Below the pieces are notes generated by a model. That model was not told where the DNA came from. It saw only the letters and a program-made list of their open reading frames with translations, and ran no database searches. Positions 1 to 10,247 of a DNA stretch of 64,000 bases are shown in pieces (position 1 is the stretch's first letter; each line of letters begins with the position of its first letter). The DNA lies in the NCBI GenBank assembly GCA_019059635.1, contig JAGVRJ010000001.1:1612001-1676000 (forward strand), written 5' to 3'. The translations under genes were made by a program, and so were the position numbers. Origin of the DNA: Proales similis. Lineage: Eukaryota; Rotifera; Eurotatoria; Ploima; Proalidae.

Positions 1-1994
1 CCAGATGAGGCAGTGGAGCCCAGATTCTTGTGCCCTTTGGCAAGCTTCCTCAAAACTGCTGTGATTTAGAATGAGGCCATGTCCGCCTTACCAGAAGGGG
101 CACGAAGGGCGCAATTGCGGCTCCTATCTTGCCGAACGCGCTGCAGACTGCGGTCGCTGTGTTTCGAATTTCGGTCGGATAGGACTTGAGTTTGATGATT
201 GTTTAGACTCGCTCGATTTACGGGTCAATGGGGGCAAACCTCGTTGGTGACCACGAATATCGTGTTGTAGTTTATGGTGACCAGAAACTTGCCGATCAGC
301 GACAAGAGAGTGATCGCCGTCTTGTACTCTGTCATTGAACGATTTAGAATGAGTCAACAAGACAGGTGGACGAGTGCGCTCACTGCTCGGAATGACCATC
401 ATAATCAGCAGGGAAATGCCCACTCCCAGCATTGCAAGCGAGTAGGGCAGCTTGCGGCCAAATCTGTCGAGCACGTACTGGCACAAGAGGACACCGGAGA
501 GCTCGACCAGAGCGAGGTAGAGCGTGGTCAGGAAAGGGCTCTTTCCCAGACTGCCCGAGTCGGTCGCAAAGCCGTAGTAGACCAAAGTGATTGTGAACCT
601 GCAATATCATCTCGAGCATTCAATGTGAACAGCTGAGCTTGAGCTTACCAGTTCAAGAGTGAGACTGCAAGTTGAAGCACAAACTTCCAGTTCGTCAGTG
701 TCTTTCTGAGGCTGTGCAGGAACTGGCGCTAGAGGTGGAGAATGAAATGAGAAGAAGCTTTCACAGGCACAGGCGGTCAATTCGAATACTCGCTCGGCTC
801 GAAGGTGTTCAGGGTCACAGTCAGAGCGATCGGCCCATTCGATAATTCGCTGCTCCATTTCGACGCTCATCTGCTTCTTGTTCGATCGGGCGATTCGATT
901 AAGAATGCTGAGCGCTTTTTTGGTTTGACCTTGAACAATGAGCCATCTGGGCGACTCTGGCACAACCCTAGCGCGTTTAGAGTGAGTGCAGAGTGAAGCA
1001 AATAGACGAATGCCTGAGCGATTACCAAAAGTAGGCGCTGAACAAAGAAACAAAGGCGGCGATTGCCACAAGCAGGTGACGATAGTCACGGAACAGATAC
1101 GCCAGCCCGATGATTACAAACTCGCCCCCGATGAAGAAATAGTAGACTGTGTTGGTGGCCAGGATGCGATACTTGGGGCCGACCATCTCCATCACTTGAA
1201 GCAAATGAGATGATTTCGCTTCGATTGGCTCAGGCAGGATATTACTCAGAATCAAAATGGTCGCGTAAGAGTCGACCGTGGCGCCGTTCATAAAGTGAAG
1301 GGCGGCAAAGATGAACATTTTGGCCGAGACTGGCACCCAGTGCATGTTCATTATGAGAGCGTTGAACACGTTTACAAAGGCGTTGATGATCATGCATACG
1401 TAAATGACTCGTTTCCGTCCGAATCTGTTTAAATGTTCCGGAGAGAATCGAATGGTCACAAGGCGATGAGATGAAAAGCAATAGAGACTACCGATCGGAC
1501 AGGACACCAATCACCACTGCCATGAAATAGCCGGCCAGATAGAGAGAGGAGAAGAGCGACTTGATGCCCTCGCGCTCGCAGACCAGCTGCCACTGGGTGA
1601 CTATGGTCTCCGGAAAGATCTGCTTGGAGAAGACGAACTGGTCGCAGGGCTGAGCGCTGGCGTTGGCCGCCTCGCGCACGAAGCACTGGGGCTGGATGCT
1701 GCCGGCCACCTGCTCGGGTATGTGCTGGTCGATCAGGGCCTGGTGGACAGGGCCCTGCACTTCGTACGTGTCGTTGGCCAGGCCGGGCACTCGGCAGCGG
1801 AACGGCGGCGTCGCTGCCACGAAGCTGTCCGAGTACGCAGTTGTCCCGATATTGATGCACACGGCGCCCACAAGAATAAACACGGCCAGTTGGTATTTGC
1901 CGAACTGGCCAATTTCATCGAACACTTGTCCGATCTGCTCGTGGCTGCTTTTCACCTCGCTCATTGTTAATTTCTCATCACTCGAGTCGGGCAT
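1..1994 (-). CDS. Organic cation/anion transporter-like (SLC22, MFS), copy A, 3' end cut by window edge
   Basis: Plasma-membrane major-facilitator transporter of the SLC22 type, expected to move organic ions. Nine exons are resolved, high to low: 1994-1492, 1424-1246, 1194-1026, 967-790, 728-649, 598-384, 328-240, 184-92, 34-1; all phases agree. Family marks are a large Cys-containing extracellular loop after TM1, the loop motif LSDRFGRK split by intron 1, VVPESPRWL, LDRFGRK and SYPTEIRN. The last exon (GTRIW) lines up with GTKVW of copy B and runs off the left edge, so the C-terminus is missing. Upstream in-frame ATGs exist at 2033 and a downstream one at 1964; I chose 1994. It has one intron (789-729) that copy B lacks. 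It is the tandem paralogue of the gene at 2248-4339. Substrate cannot be told from sequence. Confidence 0.85.
1521..1835 (-). repeat. Gene-conversion tract in exon 1 of transporter A
   Basis: 315 bp that match 3884-4198 with three mismatches, at the third base of codons, so the 105 encoded residues are identical. The tract encodes most of the large extracellular loop and the following helix. Similarity falls off abruptly at both ends. Confidence 0.9.
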
Positions 1995-2247
1995 TGAAGT
2001 GACGCAGAGAGAGGCGAGAGGAAGAGTAAACAAGAAACGAGATAACGAACGAATCTTCTTCGCTTATCAGATACGTCTTCATCTAACCGCGGTTAAAATT
2101 AATTTTATTCAAAAATTGGAGCGGAAAAGTGGAAATTTGTTCGAATTGATCATTCCGGCTAGATAACCAGTTTGCTATGCAGCACTATCTTCGCCTAGTG
2201 TAGATTAGTTTGGCTGTCGACTGAGTGTGCAGCGACGAGCTCGCATC

Positions 2248-4339
2248 TCAGTCGAATAGCATCTCGTCTATTGTATCTACAAGCGGCTTGTTCTTCGTCT
2301 CCGGCATTACGACGAGGAAAGCAACGCCCGCCGCCAGGCCCATCAGACCGAATATCAGGAAGGGCAATGGCTGCCACACTTTCGTTCCCTGTTTAAAGTT
2401 TTTTTTTTGTCGATTGCCGCTTCGTTTGAGTCGAAGATGATCGCCTTACCAGTAACGGTATGAACGGTGCTGAAATGCCGCCGATCTTTGAAAAGCTGCC
2501 GCACAGACAAATGATCGAGTTGCGAATCTCAGTCGGATAGGTCTTGAGAGGCAAACGGGGAGACTGAGACGGATCGCGACGATTTGAGGAAATAGTTACC
2601 TCGGCAGTGACCACGTAAATCGTGTTGTAGCAGATTGTGATGAGAAACTTGCCGACGAGTGAGAGTGAGAGAACCATCAATTTTGAGTCTATTTGAACAA
2701 GAGTTAGAATTTTAGTCGGAGGCGAAAGAGGCACGCAGTTTGAGTACTGGGCGGCACAAAAGCGATCAGAGCGAGAAAAAGGCCCACGCCAAGCATTGAA
2801 ATTGAGTACGGAGTCTTCCGACCGAATCTGTTCAGTGTGTAGTGACAGACGATGAGAGCGAGCAGTTCGACCACGGCCATGCAGAACGTGTTCAGGAAGA
2901 GATTGCCGGTCAACTGGCCGCTGCATGACAACAGCCCGTAGTAGACAATCGCGTTTGTGGCCCTAGAATTTCAAAAAGAGAATTCAGTTGGCGCTTAAAA
3001 TTGGAGTAGTATCGCCGACTGACCAGTTGAAGACGGACACGCCCAAGATGAGCAAGAACTTGCAGCTTGTGAATGCTTTCATCAAACTCTTAAACCACTT
3101 GGTCTTGACCGAATTAGAGCAGGGCTTTCCAAATGGCCTGTTCAGGTTGGTTACCTTGCTCTCTGTGAGCTGCACTCGATCGCGAGCCACAATGTCGGCG
3201 TCGCAGCCCAAGATCAACTCGAGTGTATCCGCGTCGACTTTTCGTTTGTTCCAGCGGGCGATTTTCAAAAACGTACTGAGTGCCTGCGAGCGTCGCTTTT
3301 TGATCATCTGAAACCGGGGCGACTCGGGTAAAAGCCTTGGCAAGAGGAGCAGTTTAGCCGAGGCGAAATAGAAGGCTCATGAGACTGGGCTCACCAGAAA
3401 TAAGTCAAGTAGAGCGAGAGGACAAGAGATATGGCGGCCGATATGAGGCGGTAGTCGCGTAAAAAGTAGGCGAACGCTATGATGCCCACCTCGCCCAGAA
3501 TATAAAAGTAATAGACAGTGTTGGTGGCCGCTATACGATAGTCGGGCCCCACAAACTCCAGAACTAGAGAAACGGTGCAAGCAAATAGAAAACGGAGCGT
3601 GGCCGCAAATTACTCAAGACAAGGCCAACAGAGTAGGTGTTTGTGAACATGCCGGTGCCCAAGCGAAGAGCAGCGTAAACGCTCTGCGCAGTCTCGGGAC
3701 TCAACAGATGCTTCTGGAATAGCAAGAGTGTGGTGGCCCAGTTGAGAGCTGTGCTGACGACCAGCAGAGCGTAGATGACAATCTTCCTTCCAAATCTAAG
3801 AAACAGAGTAAGCCTCAACCAGGCGATGAGGGGCGATATTGAAAAAGACTGCACCCGTCTGCTAGAATGCCGATCGCCAATAGCATGAAATAGCCGGCCA
3901 GGTAGAGAGAGGAGAAGAGCGACTTGATGCCCTCGCGCTCGCAGACCAGCTGCCACTGGGTGACAATGGTCTCCGGAAAGATCTGCTTGGAGAAGACGAA
4001 CTGGTCGCAGGGCTGAGCGCTGGCGTTGGCCGCCTCGCGCACGAAGCACTGGGGCTGAATGCTGCCGGCCACCTGCTCGGGTATGTGCTGGTCGATCAGG
4101 GCCTGGTGGACAGGGCCCTGCACTTCGTACGTGTCGTTGGCCAGGCCGGGCACTCGGCAGCGGAACGGCGGCGTCGCTGCCACGAAGCTGTCCGAGTATG
4201 CAACCATGGCCGTTTGTGCGGTGGTTAGGCCGACAAGTATGAAGACGAAAAGTTGAAAGAGTCCGAACTGCCCGACCCGATCATAGACGACATCAAAGCC
4301 TTTTTCTTCACCGACTTCTTTCTCCTTCTCGTCGTTCAT
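2248..4339 (-). CDS. Organic cation/anion transporter-like (SLC22, MFS), copy B
   Basis: Complete SLC22-type MFS transporter of 561 aa, a normal length for the family. Eight exons: 4339-3855, 3795-3614, 3563-3395, 3335-3024, 2962-2748, 2688-2600, 2542-2450, 2388-2248. Motifs are LADGFGRK (motif A; the usual loop Arg/Asp pattern is altered to DGFGRK), LLPESPRF, LNRFGRK and TYPTEIRNS. The start at 4339 (MNDEKEKEV) gives an N-terminus like copy A; an in-frame ATG also lies at 4414. Intron positions and phases match copy A except that exon 4 here corresponds to two exons there. Outside one exon-1 tract the two proteins agree at only roughly a third of positions by eye, so the duplication is old although part of exon 1 is nearly identical. 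Confidence 0.88.
3884..4198 (-). repeat. Gene-conversion tract in exon 1 of transporter B
   Basis: Partner of 1521-1835, same orientation and same length (315 bp). All three differences are silent. The rest of the two genes is strongly diverged at DNA level. Confidence 0.9.
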
Positions 4340-5022
4340 TTTTGCTTTTAGCTGCTTTTTCGCTCTCAGAAGTTCACCTTTGACGCCGACTCTAAAGCGA
4401 GCGTATTTATTCAAAGGAATTTCTCAGACGAATAACAAACGAGATTAACGTCGTTTTGATTCGTCGCATTTTCATTCATTCATCGAGTGAACAGTTTTGG
4501 AAATTGCAGGGTCTTCGAATTCAAAGCACAATTTTCTTTTATTTTTGCGAAAAGTCGCATTCGAGCCGACTGAAAGCGGCCAGCGCAGTGACAAGGTTAT
4601 CACCAAGCTTTTTAGATTATAATCATTTTCATGCCTAGAGCTCTGCTAATGAAGAGGAAGAGGCCGCTTTGGTCACGATTGCGAGATTCATAATATTGCC
4701 TTTGCAATTGTTGGCTTTTCAATAATTCGATTTGCATGAATAAGCGAGCCAAAATGCCAGCGACGAATTTTGATTATGAGCCAAAAAGGCCTAAAGAAGT
4801 ATTTTTACAGAATGTCTGATTTAGTTTGAAATCGGATACGTCTGACGAGGCCATGAGAGGGGTTAGGCAGACTCAGACGACGAGTCGGACAAGAAGCAGG
4901 TCGATGCGGCGCATTGCAAATTTATTTGCCGCATTTGATGACAATGCATATAATTGAAGAAATCTTGGTATCGTAGCGCTTATTCACCTTTGAGATTGCA
5001 GATATTTTATTCGAAACAAAAC
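4340..5022. other. Divergent intergenic region between transporter B and ubiquilin
   Basis: About 680 bp that must hold both promoters. A splice-acceptor-like stretch ends at about 5001 (gagattgcag), 20 nt before the ubiquilin ATG, suggesting a 5' UTR intron or trans-splice site. No ORF is supported. Confidence 0.5.
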
Positions 5023-6962
5023 ATGGACCAAACGAACAGCGATCAGGCGAGCAACGCATCGTCCAACTTGATTACGTTGACGGTCAAGACGCCCAAAGAG
5101 AAGGAGACTGTCCAGCTGGCGGCCGACGCGTCAGTGCAGCAACTGCGCCACGAAGTGGCCAACAAGTTCAACAAGCAGACTGAACAGCTCTGTTTGATAT
5201 TTTCGGGAAAGATTCTCAAGGACAACGAGAGTCTGCAGCAGCATGGAATTCGCGACGGAGTTACTGTTCACCTCGTGGTCAAGTCAAAGCCGGCCGAGTC
5301 AAGCGAGTCGACGTCAAGTCCTTCGACCGCGCCGCCTGCAACTGGCCAGCAGCCAAGCAGCCAACCACAGCAACAGGCGAACACTGGAGCTAGCAATCCG
5401 TTCAATTCTCCGTTCGGAAACCTGTTTGGCAACATGGGCGCATTCGGACTGGGCAATTCTAACTTTGCCGAGGTGCAGTCGCAAATGCAGCAGCAGGTCA
5501 TGTCCAACCCGAACCTGATGCGGCAAATGCTCGACAACCCGATGGTGCAGAGTCTCATGTCGAACCCGGAGGTGATTCGCGAGCTCATGATGAGCAATCC
5601 GCAAATGCAAACTCTTGTTGAGGTAATCGACTCTCCTTTTTGTATAAAAACTCCTTGGCGGCGGTGTGAATCAATGCTTTTGAATTGAAGCGGAATCCAG
5701 AGATTCAGCACATGCTGAACAATCCGACGATATTAAGAGAGGCCATGGAGCTGGCCAGGAATCCAGCCGCTCTGCAAGAGCTCATGAGAAATCACGACCG
5801 CGCCTTGAGCAACCTCGAGAGTCTACCCGGTGGCTTCAACGCACTGCAGCGTATATACCGCGAGGTGGAAGAGCCGATGATGGACGCGGCCAGAGACCAG
5901 CTCGGATCTAATCCGTTCGCCGCTCTCTCTGGTGGCTCCAGTTCAAACGCGGGCAGTGCCCAGGCCGGCACCGAGAACACTCAGCCGCTGCCCAATCCGT
6001 GGGGACCGCGAAATGCAGCTCCTCAGGCGCCTGTCGCCAACACATCTCAGCCGGGCTCGACCACAACGAGCAGCAGTGGGCCACAAACTGCGACGAGCGC
6101 CCCTTCAGCTGGAGGCGGCAGTTCAAATCTACTCCAGAACATGATGCAGCAGATGAGTCAGAACCCGTCGATGCTCGAGTCGATGATGAACACTCCGTAC
6201 CTGCAGTCGTCGCTTCAAATGCTCGCCTCTAATCCGGAGATGATGCGAACCGTCGTGGAAGGAAATCCGCAGCTGTCGGCCAATCCAGAGCTGAGGGAGA
6301 CCATCATGCGCAGTATGCCGCAAATGCTGCAGCAGCTTCAGAATCCGGAGATGCGCAGTCTGCTCAGCAATCCGGAGGCCATCCAGGCCATGAACCAAAT
6401 TCAGCAGGGAATGCAACGACTGAGCTCTGTTGCTTCGCCCGATCTCCTCGCAAGGTTTGCATTTGTCCATTCAAGCTCTAGCCTTCGACTCCTCTCATTG
6501 GTTTTGTCTCATTCTGAAACAGACTCGGTTTCCCCGCCATGCCCGGCATGTTCAATGCCACCAACCCAAACTCAACGGGCCAAACTCAACCACAACAACA
6601 GTCACAACCTGCCCCATCTAACGCGCCGGGAGTTCCGGGCGCCCAGTCGGCCAATTACTTTTCTCAAATGCTGAATATGATGGCCAACAACACATTGGTG
6701 AGTAGCAATTTAGCTCAGCGTCACACCTCGATTCAACTTGACAACGAACAGAGCCAGCCTCCCGAGCAGCGCTTTGCCGCTCAACTTGAACAGCTGGCCA
6801 ACATGGGCTTTGTGAACAGAGAAGCAAACATTCAAGGTTGGTGCTTTCACTTCTCAAGCGTGAGAGTCGAGCTTATTTGATTGCTTAGCGCTGACGGCCA
6901 CCATGGGAGACGTGAATGCGGCCATTGATCGTCTATTGAACAGCCAGTACTCGCAATTGTAA
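5023..6962 (+). CDS. UBQLN: Ubiquilin (UBL-STI1-UBA proteasome shuttle factor)
   Basis: Shuttle protein that links ubiquitylated clients to the proteasome and chaperones membrane proteins. Five exons: 5023-5622, 5691-6454, 6523-6697, 6752-6836, 6889-6962; product 565 aa, in the usual 550-620 range. The N-terminus holds a ubiquitin-like fold (about residues 18-90, with LIFSGKILKD). The middle carries STI1-type Met/Asn/Pro-rich repeats (NPNLMRQMLDNP, NPEVIRELMMSNP, NPSMLESMMNTP). The C-terminus is a UBA domain (LEQLANMGF, NAAIDRLLNS). I start at 5023 because the UBL follows a short linker; an in-frame ATG at 4954 gives a longer, unlikely leader. Only one ubiquilin is seen, as is normal for invertebrates. 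Confidence 0.96.
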
Positions 6963-7225
6963 ACTAGTTGTCGCCGCCGCCTTTTGGACGCCTGATCATC
7001 ATCCATGGATGAAGCTAGATTAAGAGTTGATGACCAAATCAAACAAAATTCAAACCGTCGTTTTTCTGCCGCTTATTGTCCCAAATTATCTTCGATTCCT
7101 TTACTTCTTCTTGTGCGTGTTGTTTGGCGCCCTAATGTCGGCATTTCATTTCCGCGATTTATTGACGAGTAAATCATTCTCAAAAAGAAATCATTTCCCA
7201 GCCCCACGTTTTACATTTCCTCTTC

Positions 7226-7231
7226 AATAAA
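7226..7231 (+). terminator. Polyadenylation signal AATAAA of ubiquilin
   Basis: Canonical AATAAA about 265 bp after the ubiquilin stop, followed by a T/C-rich stretch. The rest of 6963-7430 contains no supported gene. Confidence 0.55.
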
Positions 7232-7430
7232 TGAGAACACGCCTCTCTCCTTCTCTGTCTCTCTCTCTTTGGCTTCAATTCAAGTCCGTTTCTCTCTTTC
7301 ACTTGGCCAGCCTTAGAGCAAGCACTTGCTTGTCTGGCTAATTTGCCCTGTACTCCCTTCTAGCGTTGACTCGCCTCCCCATAAGACAATTCCAAGGTCA
7401 TCGAATGTCTTTCTAAATAAATCAGGTAAG

Positions 7431-8930
7431 ATGGAACCGGATCGGTTCATTAGTCTCGGCCGAATGTCTTCTGTGAGCATCAAGCAAGTGATTGGAAGCC
7501 TGTCTCATGTATTGAACCATTACGGCTTCGGGCCTATCCAAGCCGAGCATTTGCGGCAGGCGAAATTCGACGACCCAAGCGCGGTAAGGATCAGGACAAC
7601 TGCCTCCATCACACTGACTTTACGACTTTAAGGCAAATTAGTCAGAGCCGCTGTCCACTGTGATTGCTAAACTCGGCCGATTCGTTGCGGACCATTTGAC
7701 TATCCGAGGAGTCGAAGGCAAAGACACCGACTCAATCCTGAAGCTACTCGGATACGAAAAGAAATCGAACGGAAGCAGCAGAGAACAGCTGATCGCACTT
7801 GCGTGGCTGATTGCCACTTTCGACCTCGTCAGTCAAATCTATTTTAGTCAGAGCGGTCCCCTTAGAGCCGAGTTCGACCATCTAAACAGTGTAAGACCAC
7901 CTCACTACTTGTCACTTGAACAGATTGAACGTTCTATTCAACCAGCTCACTTGGCCAATCGAAACTGACGAGTTGAATGAGCCGAATGTAAACAAAGTCC
8001 GCAATCGGTTTGGAAGGCTTGTTTGGTTAAAGCATCGATTCAACCAACAGCTGTCTTCGCTCGAATCTGTTCTGAACGAAAGAGCTACTCTGGCCCACAA
8101 GGTGACTAAATGCCAAAACGCCGACTAACTCGCTCTGCTCACGATTGTGGCTCAGATTCATTCGGCGTCGAATCTAATCGCTCCCTTGGGCCATTTGTCC
8201 TGCTCCGAACTGGTACATCTGCACGACGCCCAAAGCTCACGTCAGGTAACTCTATCGGTTGAGATCGCCAGACTGCCTCTGATTGAATTAAAATGCACTC
8301 AATAAGCTCGAGTCGAGAATGCAGTCGGAGATGGAGGCAGAGGAGCACTTGCTTCTGTGGACAGAAAACGAAGCGACATTTTGGCAATGGATGCAAAGTG
8401 TCTGTGAGTTGCAACAGACCAATGGTGGTCAAATGAATCTGGACAAAGAAGTGGAAGACGACGACGACGACGACGACGAAGAGTATTTGACGCCATTGGC
8501 CGAGGCAGTCGCTTTGCTGGACAAGAAATTGAACGAGAAGCTGAGTCTGTTGAAGAGATGGGACGAAGAGCTGACAATAGATACGGGCTTGGACAAGGTC
8601 GAGATGGAGAACGTTGTCCTCGCTCACTTTGATGAAATAAAAAACTTCGAAGGCCAAGTGCAGTCGCAATTGGACTCGATCGGTCAGTTCACAGGAATAT
8701 TGGGCCTCAACCTGGCTGATGACAAAGGCCCCGAGCCGTTCTGGAATTTGAAAACCAAAAAGACAGACAATCCACTCAACGAGTCGGTCTTGGCCATTTC
8801 GAGTCGAGAGCAGGCTCTTCGCATGGAGCTCAAACTTGAACAAATCAAGCACAAAATACTCACCGAAGAGCTGCGGTTGGATTGCGACCTAATTGTGGAA
8901 AAGTTTTCCAATTTTCTTGTGCTCGACTGA
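7431..8930 (+). CDS. TEDC1-like protein (tubulin epsilon and delta complex protein 1)
   Basis: Five exons: 7431-7583, 7642-7890, 7946-8101, 8156-8245, 8307-8930; product 423 aa, close to my recollection of human TEDC1 (C14orf80). The second acceptor is set at 7945, because the nearer AG at 7923 would bring in a stop. The order of segments resembles TEDC1: an N-terminal helical region with LRQAKFDDPSA, then REQLIALAWLIATFDL, then WLKHRFNQQL, then a C-terminal coiled-coil with an acidic run near 8455-8480. In animals that keep triplet centrioles TEDC1 acts with TEDC2 and delta/epsilon tubulin. The identification rests on remembered family features, so the gene is certain but the name is moderate. 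AATAAA lies at 8950. Confidence 0.55.
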
Positions 8931-9175
8931 CGTTTGTATAAAAAGCAATAATAAATTGAATCAAGATGTTGAAATTTAACTAGATTCTGTTTGTGGCGCT
9001 GAGGACGCGAGTGCCAAGGTGAATCGGACAAATATTTTGACACCATTGTCAATCTTGACTAAAGGCCCAGACGCATCATGGATGCAATTATGTAACCCGA
9101 AATTCTCGAATCCGAATATAAAAGTGCAAGCGACTCTTGCAGTAATTCGGAGAAATATTTCAAATCGACCAATTC

Positions 9176-9676
9176 ATGTTGGGGCGAATACTGCCAAACA
9201 ACAGTCGACATCTGAAGATTTCGTTGAGTCGAATAGAAGCACCGAGCCGCACCCTTATACCGAAAGTCTACAGCTCGCAAGCCAGCAACCAAACGCCAGT
9301 CGTCCTCACCGATAGCTGTGTGGAAAAGCTCAAGCAGCTAGAAAAGAAGAATCAACACCTGAGAGTTCTGGTCGACTCCGGCGGCTGTTCTGGATTTGAG
9401 TACAAATTTAGCTTGGACTCGCAGGCCAAACAAGACGACATGTGAGTGCTAACTTTTTTCTAAAGCGTCTAGATTTTTCCCTAATGAGAGCCAATCGACA
9501 GCGTTGTAGAGAGAGAAGGCTGCAAAGTACTGATCGACAACGAATCACTGCCCTACCTGAAAGGAGCGACCATTGATCATTACGAAGAGCTGATTCGGAC
9601 CGGTTTCCGCATCATAAACAATCCCAACTCCGAACAAGGCTGTTCTTGTGGCACATCGTTTTCAATTAAAATTTAG
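9176..9676 (+). CDS. ISCA2: ISCA2, mitochondrial A-type iron-sulfur assembly protein
   Basis: Works with ISCA1 and IBA57 in late mitochondrial iron-sulfur cluster assembly, making 4Fe-4S centres. Two exons, 9176-9441 and 9502-9676, give 146 aa. A basic N-terminus rich in Arg and Ser but poor in acids fits a mitochondrial targeting sequence up to about residue 38. The core has LTDSCVEKLKQL, the first cluster Cys in SGGCSGFEYKFSLD, and the C-terminal pair in QGCSCGTSFSIKI. Tyr-Lys-Phe-Ser and the KGATIDHYEELIR segment separate it from ISCA1. The TAG stop is followed without a single spacer base by the ATG of ISCA1, and no polyadenylation signal separates them. Confidence 0.95.
9659..9676 (+). 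promoter_or_regulatory. Acceptor-like sequence overlapping the ISCA2 stop
   Basis: The last bases of ISCA2 read as T-rich, then AATTTAG directly before the ISCA1 ATG. Many real introns in this window end the same way (for example aatttag at 38876, catttag at 54149, attttag at 54621), so the stop codon doubles as a plausible 3' splice site for trans-splicing or for a 5' UTR intron of ISCA1. Inference only. Confidence 0.4.
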
Positions 9677-10069
9677 ATGAGCGGACGTGTCATCTCAGCC
9701 AGCATCAAAGCGGTCAAGTCAAGTCGCAAGCTAGCCGCAAGCAAGGCGGCCATCACTCTCACGCCGGCCGCAGTCGAGAGAGTCAAACTGCTGATGGAGA
9801 AGAAGCCGGACATGAGCGCCCTGCGGGTCGGCGTTAAACAGCGTGGCTGCAACGGCTTCTCTTACACGCTCGAGTACGCTCAAGAGAAGCAAAAGTTCGA
9901 CGAAGTGGTCGAGCAGAACGGAGTCAAGCTCTTCATCGACGCCAAAGCTCAGCTCACTCTTCTCGGCACCGAAATGGACTTTGTCTCGAATGCTCTGAGC
10001 AGCGAGTTCGTTTTCAACAATCCAAACATCAAAGGCACTTGCGGCTGCGGCGAGAGTTTTAACATTTGA
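9677..10069 (+). CDS. ISCA1: ISCA1, mitochondrial A-type iron-sulfur assembly protein
   Basis: Partner of ISCA2 in mitochondrial 4Fe-4S cluster biogenesis. Single exon, 130 aa, the normal ISCA1 length. A short basic leader precedes ITLTPAAVERVKLLME. The conserved cluster-binding residues are in KQRGCNGFSYTLEYA and in GTCGCGESFNI at the extreme C-terminus. VDAKA-type segment (LFIDAKAQLTLLGTEMDF) is diagnostic for ISCA1 rather than ISCA2. It begins on the base after the ISCA2 stop, an arrangement expected for a dicistronic transcript. AATAAA follows at 10120. Confidence 0.96.
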   Translation: MSGRVISASIKAVKSSRKLAASKAAITLTPAAVERVKLLMEKKPDMSALRVGVKQRGCNGFSYTLEYAQEKQKFDEVVEQNGVKLFIDAKAQLTLLGTEMDFVSNALSSEFVFNNPNIKGTCGCGESFNI

Positions 10070-10119
10070 CATTTGTTTCCGACCCGATTGAACGCTTAAG
10101 CAAAATGTAAAAAAAAGGA

Positions 10120-10125
10120 AATAAA
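10120..10125 (+). terminator. Polyadenylation signal of ISCA1 (or of the ISCA2-ISCA1 unit)
   Basis: AATAAA about 50 bp after the ISCA1 stop, flanked by A-rich runs. It is the first such signal after the start of ISCA2. Confidence 0.6.
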
Positions 10126-10247
10126 TTGAAAAAAAAAACAGGCAACGGTAGAATTCTATTTATTAGAAGATTAGAGCTAATCGAACATCTAATGGCATCC
10201 TGTGGCGTAATAGAGGGGTCTGCTAGTAGAGAAAAGTGATCAAGTGC

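Noticed and set aside
7924-7970. Apparent frameshift in the TEDC1-like gene
   Set aside because: Resolved by using the acceptor at 7945 rather than the AG at 7923.
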